Assembly (NCBI GenBank): GCA_030674475.1
Contig: JAUSCZ010000033.1
Span: 116,018-151,360, forward strand
Direction of reading: 5' to 3'
Length of the DNA stretch: 35,343 bases
Source: Candidatus Omnitrophota bacterium
Lineage (GTDB): Bacteria > Omnitrophota > Gorgyraeia > Gygaellales > UBA12090
The notes beneath the pieces are model-generated. The model had not been told where the DNA came from, searched no databases, and saw only the letters and a program-made list of their open reading frames with translations. The translations under genes were made by a program, and so were the position numbers. Numbering within the stretch: the first letter of the stretch is position 1; each line of letters opens with the position of its first letter. Positions 8,482 through 17,988 of the stretch are shown piece by piece.

Positions 8482-9420
8482 ATGCTTAAAGTCAGCGTTA
8501 TTATTTCTACTTATAATCGCAGCAGTTATGTTTGCGAGGCTATTGATAGCGTCTTAAGGCAGGATTTTAAGGATTTTGAAATTATTGTAGTTGATGACGG
8601 TTCTACGGATGCTACAAAGGAAGCATTAAGTAAATACAAAAATATTCGTTATATTTATCAGGAGAATAAAGGCCGCTCAGAGGCTAGAAATGCGGGGATA
8701 AAAGCCGCACGCGCGGAATATGTTGCTTTTCTTGATGATGATGATATCTGGCTTGAGGGAAAGCTGCGCAAGCAAGTTGTTTTCTTAGATTCGCATCCGG
8801 AAGCCGGGTTAGTGCATACATTGAGCGAAGTGGTAGATGAAGGTGGTAATGTTTTAGGCAAAGAAACAGAAAAGCGCCTAAATTTTTATAAACGGGCAAT
8901 TAAAATCGGGTATACCTATGAAGGGATGAGCCGTTTATGTAGTATGTTTCTTTCTACGGTTATGCTAAGAAAAGAGTGCTTTAGCCAGGTAGGTTTTTTT
9001 GACGGCAATATTCCTGCTTTTGAAGACTGGGATTTTTATCTGCGTTTTGCTTTAAAATATAAAATTAGCCTTATCCCGGAAATTCTAGTTAAGTACAAAT
9101 TACATAAAAAAAATACCTCTTCAAATGAGTTTATCCGTGGCCGCGTTCAGACTGCGTTGAAGCATTTAGCAATGTTAGGCTCGCTTAGTTGCTGTCGAAG
9201 AGCTGTAGTTAGTTTTAATTTTTATATGCAGCTGGCAGAAACTTATTATATCGCAAGCCAACATCAGAATTTTAGGCATTATATTTTTAAGGCAATAAGG
9301 CTAAGGCCACTACTTTTATTGCGTTTTATGGTTATGGCGCACTTATTAATTTCTTTTTTACCGAAAAAGATCTTAAAAAAATATTTAAATAAAATTTTTC
9401 CTGGAAGCAGAGATGGATAA
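8482..9420 (+). CDS. Glycosyltransferase family 2 (GT-A)
   Basis: A 312-aa inverting GT2-type enzyme. The N-terminal nucleotide-sugar domain starts VSVIISTYNRSSYVCEAIDS, has VVDDGSTD (37-44) and then FLDDDDIW (83-90), which supplies the metal-binding DXD. EDWDFYLRF in the second half is the usual acceptor-side ED motif. The C-terminal ~70 residues contain a hydrophobic, Lys-rich stretch that could attach to the membrane. No Shine-Dalgarno is seen because the preceding hairpin occupies its place. It overlaps the next methyltransferase by 8 nt. Confidence 0.9.
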   Translation: MLKVSVIISTYNRSSYVCEAIDSVLRQDFKDFEIIVVDDGSTDATKEALSKYKNIRYIYQENKGRSEARNAGIKAARAEYVAFLDDDDIWLEGKLRKQVVFLDSHPEAGLVHTLSEVVDEGGNVLGKETEKRLNFYKRAIKIGYTYEGMSRLCSMFLSTVMLRKECFSQVGFFDGNIPAFEDWDFYLRFALKYKISLIPEILVKYKLHKKNTSSNEFIRGRVQTALKHLAMLGSLSCCRRAVVSFNFYMQLAETYYIASQHQNFRHYIFKAIRLRPLLLLRFMVMAHLLISFLPKKILKKYLNKIFPGSRDG

Positions 9421-10144
9421 TAAAAATACATATCCTGAGCGTATCATTCCAAGTGAGACATTTGGCGGGCCCCTGGCAGTGCATATGAAACGTTATGAAT
9501 TTGCCAATAAATTTTGTAAGGATAAAATTATCTTGGATGCTGCCTGTGGTGTAGGCTATGGTTCTTTTTATCTTTCCGAAACAGCAAAGGAAGTTATTGG
9601 TGTGGATATCAGCGCGGAAGCTATTACGTACGCCAAAGATCATTACCAGAAAGAAAATACGCGCTTCCAGGTGATGGATGCCGGTACTCTTGATTTTCCT
9701 GAACGGTATTTTGATCTAGCCTGTTCTTTTGAGACACTGGAGCACCTTGACCATCCCCTGAACTTTTTAGCAGAGGTTAAGCGGGTATTGAAGGAAGACG
9801 GAATATTGATTATTTCTACGCCCCAGGCCAAGAGAACCGTGATTAAACCTGAAAACCCCTATCATAAAGTGGAATTCTCAAAGAATGACTTCAATGATGC
9901 CTTGGGGAAATATTTTACCAAGGTGGAAATCTTCGGCCAGCGCAGGAGGCAATCCGCGGCTCATCATTGGATTCAAAAAATAGATATTTTTCACTTGCGG
10001 GGGCTGTTGTCGGATCCCCTCAGGCGTAAGATCTGCCATAGCGTAGCCACCCGCTCCTGGGATGAGGCGGGTTTGGAGGATTTTATCATCAGCAATGAGG
10101 CTGTCCGCCGCGCGACAGAATTAATCGGCGTGTGCAGAAAATGA
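9413..10144 (+). CDS. Class I SAM-dependent methyltransferase
   Basis: A 243-aa protein with SAM motif I IILDAACGVGYGS (39-51), VIGVDIS (61-67) and the CSFETLEHLDHP motif, followed by VLKEDGILIISTP. This is the Methyltransf_11/UbiE-like pattern common in glycan loci. The gene overlaps the GT2 gene by 8 nt and is followed after 3 nt by another methyltransferase, so the pair is likely co-translated. The start ATGGATAATAAAAAT sits in the overlap. The acceptor is unknown. Confidence 0.85.
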   Translation: MDNKNTYPERIIPSETFGGPLAVHMKRYEFANKFCKDKIILDAACGVGYGSFYLSETAKEVIGVDISAEAITYAKDHYQKENTRFQVMDAGTLDFPERYFDLACSFETLEHLDHPLNFLAEVKRVLKEDGILIISTPQAKRTVIKPENPYHKVEFSKNDFNDALGKYFTKVEIFGQRRRQSAAHHWIQKIDIFHLRGLLSDPLRRKICHSVATRSWDEAGLEDFIISNEAVRRATELIGVCRK

Positions 10145-10147
10145 CCT

Positions 10148-10933
10148 ATGAATAACCCTAATATCTGGAATAAGATTTGGACGCAGGCAATGGCTGATAC
10201 CGAATTCCGGGCCTGGGTAAAACGAGAAAACAAGGGGGTAAGGGGAAGAAAGGTCTTGGCTTATATAAATAAATACCTGGGAAATTCGCGGGGGATAAAA
10301 ACAATAGAGGTCGGCTCCGGATTGGGTGTGTATAGTTTTATTCTCGGGTTACGCGGGGCAGCGGTGACATTAATGGATTATAGTAAAGAAGCGCTTTCGC
10401 TGGCCGAAAGAAACTTTAGTTCCAGCGGGCTTACGGCTTCCTTCTTGCGCATGGATGCCCTGGCCCTGGATTCGAACTTGCGGCAGCAGTTCGATATAGC
10501 AATGTCTTTTGGCACGGTTGAGCATTTCGAAGGCGAAGAAAGGTTTAACCTAGCAAAGACTCACTTTGATTTAGTCAGGGCAGGAGGCATTGTTATTATC
10601 AGCGTGCCTAACCGCCTGTTCTTTCCGCATGAGATTCTTAATTTTTTCCTGCACCGGAAAAACAAATGGCCGCTGGGATATGAAAGGTCCTTTAGCCGGA
10701 GCGAGCTGTTGGAATTAGCCGGGCGAATCGGTTTGAATAATGTCGAAATCGGCGGCTCGGCCTTTATGAGCGATCTCTTTCGGTATATTTTTGTCTTTAC
10801 CTCCACCAATTTCTTCAAAAGATTTTTCCGGACATTGAGCTGCTGGGTTTCTTTTAATGATCGGGCAAGCCTATTTGACGACTTATTCGGCGCCGATATT
10901 TTCTTAATGGGCTGTAAGCCTCTTTCCGTATGA
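10148..10933 (+). CDS. Class I SAM-dependent methyltransferase
   Basis: A 261-aa protein with SAM motif I TIEVGSGLGVYS (52-63), an acidic motif II region LMDYSKEAL, the FGTVEHFEG motif and AGGIVIISVPN. The C-terminal third is longer and more aromatic than in the other methyltransferases here and may form an acceptor lid. It starts 3 nt after the previous methyltransferase but is not obviously a duplicate of it: motif I and the C-terminal parts differ. It is followed after 13 nt by a GT4 gene. Confidence 0.83.
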   Translation: MNNPNIWNKIWTQAMADTEFRAWVKRENKGVRGRKVLAYINKYLGNSRGIKTIEVGSGLGVYSFILGLRGAAVTLMDYSKEALSLAERNFSSSGLTASFLRMDALALDSNLRQQFDIAMSFGTVEHFEGEERFNLAKTHFDLVRAGGIVIISVPNRLFFPHEILNFFLHRKNKWPLGYERSFSRSELLELAGRIGLNNVEIGGSAFMSDLFRYIFVFTSTNFFKRFFRTLSCWVSFNDRASLFDDLFGADIFLMGCKPLSV

Positions 10934-10946
10934 GCCTAAAATCAGA

Positions 10947-12098
10947 ATGAGATTAAAGATTCTTTACCCGGTTATTGACGGCGAAATTACCGGCGGCAAT
11001 ATTATTGCCCTTTGGATTATCGAAGAGCTTCTTAAGCGAGGGGGGCAGGCAGTAGTAAATTCTCCCAGCGAAGGAAAGTTGACAGATATTTTGAGAAATA
11101 AAGGTATTAAAGTTTGCACTATTGATACGCGTCGTAGTTTTAGTTTTGGTAGCGCGATAAAATTAGCGCGGATAATAAAAGAAGAGGGTATTGATTTAGT
11201 GCATTCGCATACACCGTTAGGGGGTACGGTTTTAAGCCGGATAGGAGGATTTATTTCCGATGTGCCCGTAATTAATCATGCCCACGTAAGGGATAGTTTT
11301 AATCAAAATCCCTTTATCGGCGCCTATCAATTCTTGATTAATTGGCTTACCAGCAGGTTTTTTTGTTCTAAGGTCATCGCGGTTTCCCATGCCGTAAAAG
11401 AAGAAATTATTAAACAGGGTGTCCGCGCGGACAAGATTGATGTTATACATAATGGCATTAATCCAGGTTTTGCGAGCCAGGATAACAATAGCGATATAAA
11501 GATTCGAAATGAGTTCGGTTTAAAGCAGGGTCAGCGGATTATCGGCCAGGTTGGCCGTCTTTGCGAAAACAAAGGCCAGCATGTTTTAATTAAAGCCGCG
11601 GAAATAGTCGCAAAAGAATACGATTGTGTTTTTTTGATTGTCGGAGAAGATTTAGAAAAAGCAGGGGAATATAAAAATAGTTTATTTGAGTTAGCTCAAG
11701 GCCTTGGGTTAGGGCAACGGGTGATTTTTACAGGCTATCGTTCGGATATCCGCGAGCTCATGAATACTTTTGATATTTTTACTCTTCCTTCTTTTGTTGA
11801 GGGGTTGCCGGTAGTTATTCTGGAAGCTATGGCAATGGCAAAGCCGGTAGTCGCTACTTCTGTAGGCGGGAATCCAGAAATTGTGATTGATGGAAAAACC
11901 GGAACAATAGTTCCTCCGGGTAATCCGGAAAAATTAGCCGAAGCGCTTAGGTATCATCTTAAAAATCCTGAAATTTCAAAAGCAATGGGTAAAAGAGGAT
12001 ACCAACGGATAGAGGAAAATTTCTTACTATCGCAGATGCTTACTAAAATATTTGATATATACGCGCAAGTTAAAAAAGACAGGAAGCAATGGCAGTGA
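10947..12098 (+). CDS. Glycosyltransferase family 4 (GT-B)
   Basis: A 383-aa GT4 enzyme. The N-terminal acceptor half has the glycine loop GEITGGNIIAL (12-22), VHSHTPLGG (85-93) and IAVSHAVKEEI. The donor half has IGQVGRLCENKGQHVLI (199-215), FTGYRSDI and EX7E E285-E293 in VEGLPVVILEAMAMAKPVVA. This is the classic WaaG/PimB-like layout at full length. It overlaps the following GT4 gene by 10 nt, so two successive sugars may be added by coupled enzymes. Confidence 0.9.
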   Translation: MRLKILYPVIDGEITGGNIIALWIIEELLKRGGQAVVNSPSEGKLTDILRNKGIKVCTIDTRRSFSFGSAIKLARIIKEEGIDLVHSHTPLGGTVLSRIGGFISDVPVINHAHVRDSFNQNPFIGAYQFLINWLTSRFFCSKVIAVSHAVKEEIIKQGVRADKIDVIHNGINPGFASQDNNSDIKIRNEFGLKQGQRIIGQVGRLCENKGQHVLIKAAEIVAKEYDCVFLIVGEDLEKAGEYKNSLFELAQGLGLGQRVIFTGYRSDIRELMNTFDIFTLPSFVEGLPVVILEAMAMAKPVVATSVGGNPEIVIDGKTGTIVPPGNPEKLAEALRYHLKNPEISKAMGKRGYQRIEENFLLSQMLTKIFDIYAQVKKDRKQWQ

Positions 12099-13225
12099 TC
12101 GGTTTAGACGCGACTAGCGTTTCTCTTTACGGCAAGGGCTTATCACGTTATCAGTATAATTTAATACACAGCCTGGCTAAGCTGGATAAAAATAATTGTT
12201 ATTATATTTTTCTTAATAAAAAGAATTCGGTTCCGCCGCTTCCAGTACAGGATAATTTTCATTATGTAAAGATTTATATGCCGATACGCATAATCTGGGA
12301 TCAATTTCAACTTCCGGTGATTATGCGAAAGTATCACCTTGACATATATCATGCTTGTTTTGAGACTTTGCCTCTAGCCGCGGGAAATAAATTAATAATA
12401 TATTTATTTGAAATTCCGGATTATCGGATAAATTCAGTAAGCCGCAGCTCGGACAGTTCATTGTATGCCTGGGTTAGCCAGAGTTATACTCTGTCTTTTT
12501 TCCGGCCCAGCATACGTAAAGCAAGGTTGGTTATTACGAGCTCTCACAGCACAAAAAAAGATCTTATCCAGAAATATTCCCTTGATGAGAAAAAAATACG
12601 TGTAGTTTACCCCGGATGCGATGATAGTTTTTCTCCCTCTATTAACAGTGAAAAGTTACAGGAGACCAGGAAAAAGTATAATTCCGATGAGGGGTATATT
12701 TTTCATATTTCTTCAAGCGATCCAAGGGATAATACTCCGGTAGTCCTGCGCGCGTATAAAAACGCGCTTGCGGAATTAAAGATTCCGGTAAAGCTGATAA
12801 TTTTTGGCGATATCCGCGGTACAGGCATAGAGGCCCTGGCTAAGGGATTACAATTAGAGGGCAGGGTGATATTTACCGGCAGGCTCAGCCAGGAAGAACT
12901 GCTGGAATTATATCAGGCGGCAAGTTTATATATTGACCCTTCGCTTTATGAAGGGTTCGGTTACCAGGTTCTCGAAGCGATGTCATGCGGTATCCCCGTA
13001 ATTACTTCCAATGTTACATCCTTGCCTGAAGTTTCCGGCAGCGCCGGGATTATTATGGATCCTAATGATATCGATGGTTTCAGGGGAGCAATAACTAAAG
13101 TAATAAATGATCCGGGGCTCAGGCAGTCAATGTCCCGGAAAAGTTTGGAGCGGGCAAAATTTTTCTCTAAGGATAAGGAAGCCGGGGAAATTTTATCCAT
13201 ATATGATGAACTGGTTCTAAGCTAA
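12089..13225 (+). CDS. Glycosyltransferase family 4 (GT-B)
   Basis: A 378-aa GT4 enzyme, of the mannosyltransferase-like subgroup judging from the start IGLDATSVSLYGKGLSRYQ and the IYHACFETLPL segment. The donor half has FHISSSDPRDN, IFTGRLSQEEL and EX7E E288-E296 in LYEGFGYQVLEAMSCGIPVI. The ATG lies within the last codons of the preceding GT4 gene (10-nt overlap). Sugar specificity is not readable. It ends 25 nt before the first radical SAM gene. Confidence 0.9.
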   Translation: MAVIGLDATSVSLYGKGLSRYQYNLIHSLAKLDKNNCYYIFLNKKNSVPPLPVQDNFHYVKIYMPIRIIWDQFQLPVIMRKYHLDIYHACFETLPLAAGNKLIIYLFEIPDYRINSVSRSSDSSLYAWVSQSYTLSFFRPSIRKARLVITSSHSTKKDLIQKYSLDEKKIRVVYPGCDDSFSPSINSEKLQETRKKYNSDEGYIFHISSSDPRDNTPVVLRAYKNALAELKIPVKLIIFGDIRGTGIEALAKGLQLEGRVIFTGRLSQEELLELYQAASLYIDPSLYEGFGYQVLEAMSCGIPVITSNVTSLPEVSGSAGIIMDPNDIDGFRGAITKVINDPGLRQSMSRKSLERAKFFSKDKEAGEILSIYDELVLS

Positions 13226-13250
13226 AAGTTGGTCAGCTTTTGGGTCATTT

Positions 13251-14753
13251 ATGATGATACGCAAGGAAAAGAAAATCTTACTCATAGAGCCGCCTTTTTA
13301 CAGGCTGTTTAAAAATACATATTCATTGGATAGGTATCCGCTTTCTTTAGGCTACTTGGCAGCAGTGATAAGTCAGAAGACAACCTGGGAAGTGATGGCT
13401 TATAACGCGGATTTTTATCCGGCCAGAGACCCGATTAAGGTAAGCTATTTATCCGGCGCGGGCTTTGACAATTATTTAGCTAATCTTGAAAATCCAGCAG
13501 CCCTGATATGGAAGGAAATTAAATCGGTCATCGCCGGATATAATCCTATGGTTTTAGGGATTTCCGCGAAATCGCAGAATTTTACTTCCGCGTGCATGAT
13601 TACCCGTATTGCTAAGGAAATTAATAAGAATATTATTGTTATTATCGGCGGGGTCCATCCTTCTTTAACCGGCAGAGATGTCTTTAAGAATGCCGCGATA
13701 GATATATCTGTGAGAGGAGAGGGGGAAGATACCATCGTTGAATTATTAAATGCTATCGAGTCAGCAAAAAGCCTTGAGGGAATTAAAGGGATACTTTATC
13801 GTAAAAATGATTCGCTCAACGAAAATCCGCCTCGAGAATATATAAAAGATCTGGATTCCCTGCCTTTTCCCGGTGATTCGGCAAACAGGCTATTGAAGGG
13901 TTATGATAAGTATCCGAAAGCAGCGTTCAGCCATATTTTCACCAGCCGGGGATGCCCTTATAACTGTTTTTTTTGCAGCTCGCGTAACATTTGGAATAGG
14001 AGGGTAAGGGCGCGTTCTCCGGAAAATGTAATAAAAGAGATAAAGGTCTTGCGGGAGCAGGGAGTAAGAATATTTGATTTTGTCGATGATAACTTTGGCA
14101 TCAATAAAGAGCATATAATTGATTTATGCAACGCGTTAATACGCCATTGCCCTGATATAAAGTGGAGCTGCGAATTACATGTAAATCTTGTGGAAGAAGA
14201 GGCCATATCTTTCATGAAGAAGGCGGGATGCTTTTTAATCCAGATAGGGGTTGAATCCGGAAATAATGAGGCATTAAACAGAATACGCAAAAATATTACC
14301 ATAGAGAAGGCCCTCTCCGCGGCAAAGATTATTAAGAAATACGGGATTAAATTGCAGGCATTTTTTATAATCGGATTTCCCTGGGATACCGAAGCCTCGC
14401 TTGAGGATACCGTAAAAGCCATGAGAAAGATTAAATGCGACATTTTGACGTATAGTATTTTTACTCCTTATCCGGCTACGGAAGCCTTTGAATTTTGTAA
14501 AGAGAATGGCCTGATTAAAGAAGAGTATGATGTTTCTCTGTATAACCATCAAAGCCCGGCCAATAATTTTTGTATAAATATCCCACCGCGGCGCTTTAGG
14601 ATGCTGGCTTCAAAAATAGAGAGGATGGTTGACAGGAGAAACTCCATAAACCGAATAAAAAGGATACTCTCGCCGGCTACCTTTTTTATGATTAGGGAGC
14701 TGGGAATATCCAAGAGTATCCATAAAGGAATGCAGATATTATTGGGAAAATAA
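13251..14753 (+). CDS. B12-binding-domain radical SAM protein
   Basis: A 500-aa class B-type radical SAM protein. An N-terminal cobalamin-binding-like Rossmann domain (about 5-185) contains IGGVHPSLTGRDVF and VRGEGEDTIVEL, the usual hallmarks of B12-binding radical SAM proteins, but no DxHxxG. The radical SAM core follows with RGCPYNCFFCSS, whose C235, C239 and C242 bind the [4Fe-4S] cluster. Family members methylate unactivated carbon or phosphorus, or rearrange carbon skeletons. In a glycan locus it may modify a sugar or a lipid, which is inference. Its stop codon overlaps the next methyltransferase start (TAATG), so the two are translationally coupled. Confidence 0.9.
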   Translation: MMIRKEKKILLIEPPFYRLFKNTYSLDRYPLSLGYLAAVISQKTTWEVMAYNADFYPARDPIKVSYLSGAGFDNYLANLENPAALIWKEIKSVIAGYNPMVLGISAKSQNFTSACMITRIAKEINKNIIVIIGGVHPSLTGRDVFKNAAIDISVRGEGEDTIVELLNAIESAKSLEGIKGILYRKNDSLNENPPREYIKDLDSLPFPGDSANRLLKGYDKYPKAAFSHIFTSRGCPYNCFFCSSRNIWNRRVRARSPENVIKEIKVLREQGVRIFDFVDDNFGINKEHIIDLCNALIRHCPDIKWSCELHVNLVEEEAISFMKKAGCFLIQIGVESGNNEALNRIRKNITIEKALSAAKIIKKYGIKLQAFFIIGFPWDTEASLEDTVKAMRKIKCDILTYSIFTPYPATEAFEFCKENGLIKEEYDVSLYNHQSPANNFCINIPPRRFRMLASKIERMVDRRNSINRIKRILSPATFFMIRELGISKSIHKGMQILLGK

Positions 14754-15469
14754 TGATAGATAAAAAGACGCTTCATTTTTTTAAAAATATATTTTATGAT
14801 CAAAGAGTAAGCTGGCACAAGAAATGCTTTGATATCTTTATAAATTGCGCTAAGATTTTAGATGTCGGATGCGGCAAGGGGTTATTTATAAGATTTTCTC
14901 CGGAAAGAATTATTGGTGTAGACCGGAATATTGATTCCCTGGATGAATGCGCTAAGAGTAATTACCGCGTTATAAAAAGTGATATTTTGCGGCTTCCTTT
15001 TTCTGAGCAGGCGTTTGACGGTGTTTATTGCGCTGATGTTATCGAGCATCTAAATCCGGAAGGTGCCAGGCAACTGCTTATGGAGTTGTCGCGGGTTTTA
15101 AAAAGTAATGGGCTTTTAGTGATTGCCGGTCCTCTTGCCTCAAGTGAATTTTGGGATGACCCTTCGCATGTCCGTCCCTATCCGCCGCATTCTTTATTTT
15201 CATATTTCATTAAAGATGAATTTAAGGGGCGCACAACACAACCAAGCTATAAATCTTTAGCGTATGATATGGAATTTGTGAAAATCGTATATCGTTACGC
15301 CCAGTTTTTTCGTTTGCCGGTCCATCTTTATTGTGATCAAAGCCGCCGAAAAATATTGAATTTACTTAGGCCGTCATCATTGCTTTTTATGGCAGGTAAT
15401 CTCTTATCGCGCGTTGGCTTAAACCGCCCAAGGCCGGAAGGGTTTATTTTTGTAATAAGGAAAATTTAG
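14753..15469 (+). CDS. Class I SAM-dependent methyltransferase
   Basis: A 238-aa protein. SAM motif I is ILDVGCGKGLFI (35-46), followed by IIGVDRNIDSL, LPFSEQAFDGVYCADVIEHL and VLKSNGLLVIAGP, all in the order of Methyltransf_11 enzymes. DDPSHVRPY in the second half is a motif often seen in methyltransferases of glycan loci. It is coupled by a one-base TAATG overlap to the upstream radical SAM gene and abuts the next gene with no spacing, suggesting that these three act on the same intermediate. Confidence 0.85.
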   Translation: MIDKKTLHFFKNIFYDQRVSWHKKCFDIFINCAKILDVGCGKGLFIRFSPERIIGVDRNIDSLDECAKSNYRVIKSDILRLPFSEQAFDGVYCADVIEHLNPEGARQLLMELSRVLKSNGLLVIAGPLASSEFWDDPSHVRPYPPHSLFSYFIKDEFKGRTTQPSYKSLAYDMEFVKIVYRYAQFFRLPVHLYCDQSRRKILNLLRPSSLLFMAGNLLSRVGLNRPRPEGFIFVIRKI

Positions 15470-16879
15470 ATGACAGAAAAGCGTGACCACTACATCGCCG
15501 TTAAAATATTTCTCACTGTTTTTTTAATTTCGGCTTTTTTCTTTAAGCCGAATTTAGAAGTTCCCCGTTTTGAATTACTTACCAAATCACTGGCCCATCA
15601 CGGCACTACCTGTATTGATAAAATTCAACAGGAGTCGGGGATACACGCGCTTGATTTTTTTATATTGGATGGCCGCACTTATATTGAGCCTTTCCCGGGA
15701 CTATCATTTATAGCTTTAACTTCTTATTTGCCTTATTCGGTTTTTTTACGGCCAAAGCTAATTCAGAAATTTTCGTTACCTGCGGCCACAGAGTTTAAGG
15801 TGTCTCAGTTTATGATGGCGTTAAGCACAGTGATTTTATTTACTGCTTTATTGATTGGGGTGTTTTTTCTTATGCTTAGACATTCCGGATGCACACGGAA
15901 AAAGGCAATTATTTTTTCTGCCTTGCTTTACTTCGGCTCGCCTTTTATTTTCTATTCTTTAAATATTACTAATGGCCAGGATATCCTCCAAGCGTCGCTA
16001 TTATTTATTTCTTTTGCTTTTATTTCTATGAGTAAACCGCGTGATTATAAGTTAGTTTTTGTCAGTGGTTTATTGTGCGGGCTGTCTATTTTTGTTAATG
16101 GAGTATCTGTATTTTTATTGCCTCTATTTTTTTGCCTTTTATTTTTAACAAAAAGCTGGAAGAATTTTGTTTTTTGGAGCGGAGGCGCTCTTATCGGTTT
16201 GCTGCCGCTTTTTATATATAACAAAATTTCCTTTGGTAATTTATTAATGTACTCTTATAAAGCTAAATACGCGGCTGCCATGGCTATTGATTTACCCGGG
16301 GCTTTTAATGTCGCGAGGATTCTTTTATTTAGTCCTATGGTTGGATTATTATTTTTTTCACCTTTTGTCATCATAGCAGTCGTGATGTTCAAGAAAGTTT
16401 TATCCGGCCGGATAAATAAAATTATTCTTTTTGCCGTATTGTTTTATATTATCGGCCTATCTGTATCTGTTGGCTCGCTATGTAAAGCGTTAGGCCTTGG
16501 TAATGCCTGGTATTTTAATCAGGCCGGAGGAGGGCCGAGGTATTTATTGCCGGTGATTCCTTTTATTTTTTATATTATTTCTACTTGTGAGTTTAATCCG
16601 CGTTTTAGCAAAGGATTAGCTTCAGTTTTAGCGTTTATCAGCACGCTCATTAATCTTCCCGGATTATTTTGGACTGGAGGCGCGAGCGTAGTCTATAATA
16701 ATTTAGTTATTTTTTGTAAAAACGGGTTTCATAGTTATATGATTGATTTGGCGAGTGATATTTTTAAGGCGGCAGGATTGAGGGTAGAGGGTTTATCTTT
16801 ATTCGCTCCGCTCGCGGTTTTAATATTATTTTTACTATGGCTTTGGGCGGGAGATAGATGGCTAAGGCAATCCTTTTAA
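15470..16879 (+). CDS. Polytopic membrane protein, probable GT-C (PMT/ArnT-like) glycosyltransferase
   Basis: A 469-aa protein with about ten to twelve hydrophobic helices. After the first helix, the extracytoplasmic loop has FELLTKSLAHHGT and then DGRTYIEPFPGLSFIAL, which resembles the Tyr-x-Asp/Glu-x-x-Pro-Gly-x-Ser segment of lipid-dependent GT-C enzymes. FNQAGGGPRYLLPVIPF near residue 350 resembles the GxRY-x-xP motif of the same superfamily. Such enzymes use polyprenyl-phosphate sugars on the periplasmic side. It starts immediately after the previous stop and overlaps the following GT4 gene by 22 nt. Family assignment is from motif and topology only. Confidence 0.6.
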   Translation: MTEKRDHYIAVKIFLTVFLISAFFFKPNLEVPRFELLTKSLAHHGTTCIDKIQQESGIHALDFFILDGRTYIEPFPGLSFIALTSYLPYSVFLRPKLIQKFSLPAATEFKVSQFMMALSTVILFTALLIGVFFLMLRHSGCTRKKAIIFSALLYFGSPFIFYSLNITNGQDILQASLLFISFAFISMSKPRDYKLVFVSGLLCGLSIFVNGVSVFLLPLFFCLLFLTKSWKNFVFWSGGALIGLLPLFIYNKISFGNLLMYSYKAKYAAAMAIDLPGAFNVARILLFSPMVGLLFFSPFVIIAVVMFKKVLSGRINKIILFAVLFYIIGLSVSVGSLCKALGLGNAWYFNQAGGGPRYLLPVIPFIFYIISTCEFNPRFSKGLASVLAFISTLINLPGLFWTGGASVVYNNLVIFCKNGFHSYMIDLASDIFKAAGLRVEGLSLFAPLAVLILFLLWLWAGDRWLRQSF

Positions 16880-17988
16880 CCGAGACGATATCACCCTACA
16901 GGATACCGGTTTTTAATGAATTAGCGCGTAATTTTAAAGGAGAATTTTTAGTTTTCTTTTTTGGAAAGTCGGAAAAAAGACGGGAATGGAAAATCTATAA
17001 GGAGCAAATAAATTTCTGCTATGAGGTTTTGCCGGGTATCCTTTTTCAGCGTGGAGGCTTATCGCCTTATTTCTTCAACCCCACAATTTTTTATCGCCTT
17101 CTCCGGTATTCCCCGGATGTTATAATCATCGGCAGTTATCATGACCCTAGTTCGTTTTTAGCTATTGCTTACGCGAAATTGTTCCGCAGGCGGGTTATTC
17201 TGTGGTGCGAAAGTAATAAGTATGATTATCGCGGCAACTTTCCGTTAAAAATGCTTTATAAACGCTGGTTTATAGATAATTGCAGCGCTTATGTGGTTCC
17301 TGGCAAGGCTTCCTTTGAATATCTGATTTCTTTGGGCGCGTTTGCTGAGAAAATATGGGTAGCGCCAAATGCGGTTGACAATGAATACTTTAGCCATTCT
17401 TGCGATCAATATAAAGATACAAAAGAAACATTTAAACGTTCCAAGGGATATCCGCGAAAGCTTATTCTTTATACGGGGCGTTTGATTAATCAGAAAGGGA
17501 TTTTTGATTTATTAAAGGCTTTTCAACTGGTATCTCGCGAGGTTGGCGACCTTGGCCTGGTGCTTGTCGGCAGCGGAAAAGATGAGAATCGCTATAGAGA
17601 TTTCTGTAAAATCAATCATTTAAAAAATGTATTCTTTGAGGGATTTATACATCAGGAGGCGCTTGCTCAATATTATGCTGTTGCTGATGTTTTTGTTTTG
17701 CCGACCCATAGTGATCCCTGGGGTTTAGTTTTAAATGAAGCAATGGCCTGCGGTCTGGCGGTAGTTTCTTCAGATGTGGCAGGTGCCGCGCTTGATTTAA
17801 TCAGAAATGGTGAGAATGGCTATATTTTTAAAAAAGGGGATATTCATGGACTCGCGGGATACCTCAAAAATATTTTAAGCGATGAATATAAGCTATCAGA
17901 AATGGGGAGAAAATCCGCGGAGATTATTCAGGATTATTCTCCCTTAAAGTGTGCTCAGGGGCTTATCAGGGCAATAAACAATTTATGA
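16858..17988 (+). CDS. Glycosyltransferase family 4 (GT-B)
   Basis: A 376-aa GT4 enzyme. The N-terminus ILLTETISPYRIPVFNELA is the form typical of the ISPYRIPVFN subgroup. The donor half has LILYTGRLINQKGIFDLL (202-219) and SDPWGLVLNEAMACGLAVVS. Here Asp286 stands in place of the first Glu of EX7E, with E294 kept; DPWG is a regular variant in this subgroup and does not imply loss of activity. The start overlaps the GT-C gene by 22 nt, and the stop overlaps the next start as ATGA. Confidence 0.88.
   Translation: MAKAILLTETISPYRIPVFNELARNFKGEFLVFFFGKSEKRREWKIYKEQINFCYEVLPGILFQRGGLSPYFFNPTIFYRLLRYSPDVIIIGSYHDPSSFLAIAYAKLFRRRVILWCESNKYDYRGNFPLKMLYKRWFIDNCSAYVVPGKASFEYLISLGAFAEKIWVAPNAVDNEYFSHSCDQYKDTKETFKRSKGYPRKLILYTGRLINQKGIFDLLKAFQLVSREVGDLGLVLVGSGKDENRYRDFCKINHLKNVFFEGFIHQEALAQYYAVADVFVLPTHSDPWGLVLNEAMACGLAVVSSDVAGAALDLIRNGENGYIFKKGDIHGLAGYLKNILSDEYKLSEMGRKSAEIIQDYSPLKCAQGLIRAINNL

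Noticed and set aside
13958-14443. 161-aa open frame on the minus strand
   Set aside because: Lies wholly opposite the radical SAM gene, whose cysteine motif and domains are certain; its product is compositionally odd and unrecognised. Other minus-strand frames were dismissed for the same reason.
17949-17984. GTG start for the GT4 gene ending at 19160
   Set aside because: The ATG at 17985 gives a typical ATGA overlap and the canonical GT4 N-terminus.
16858-17988. Loss of activity in the GT4 protein with Asp in place of the first Glu of EX7E
   Set aside because: SDPWG is a regular variant in its subgroup, so the change is not evidence of inactivation.
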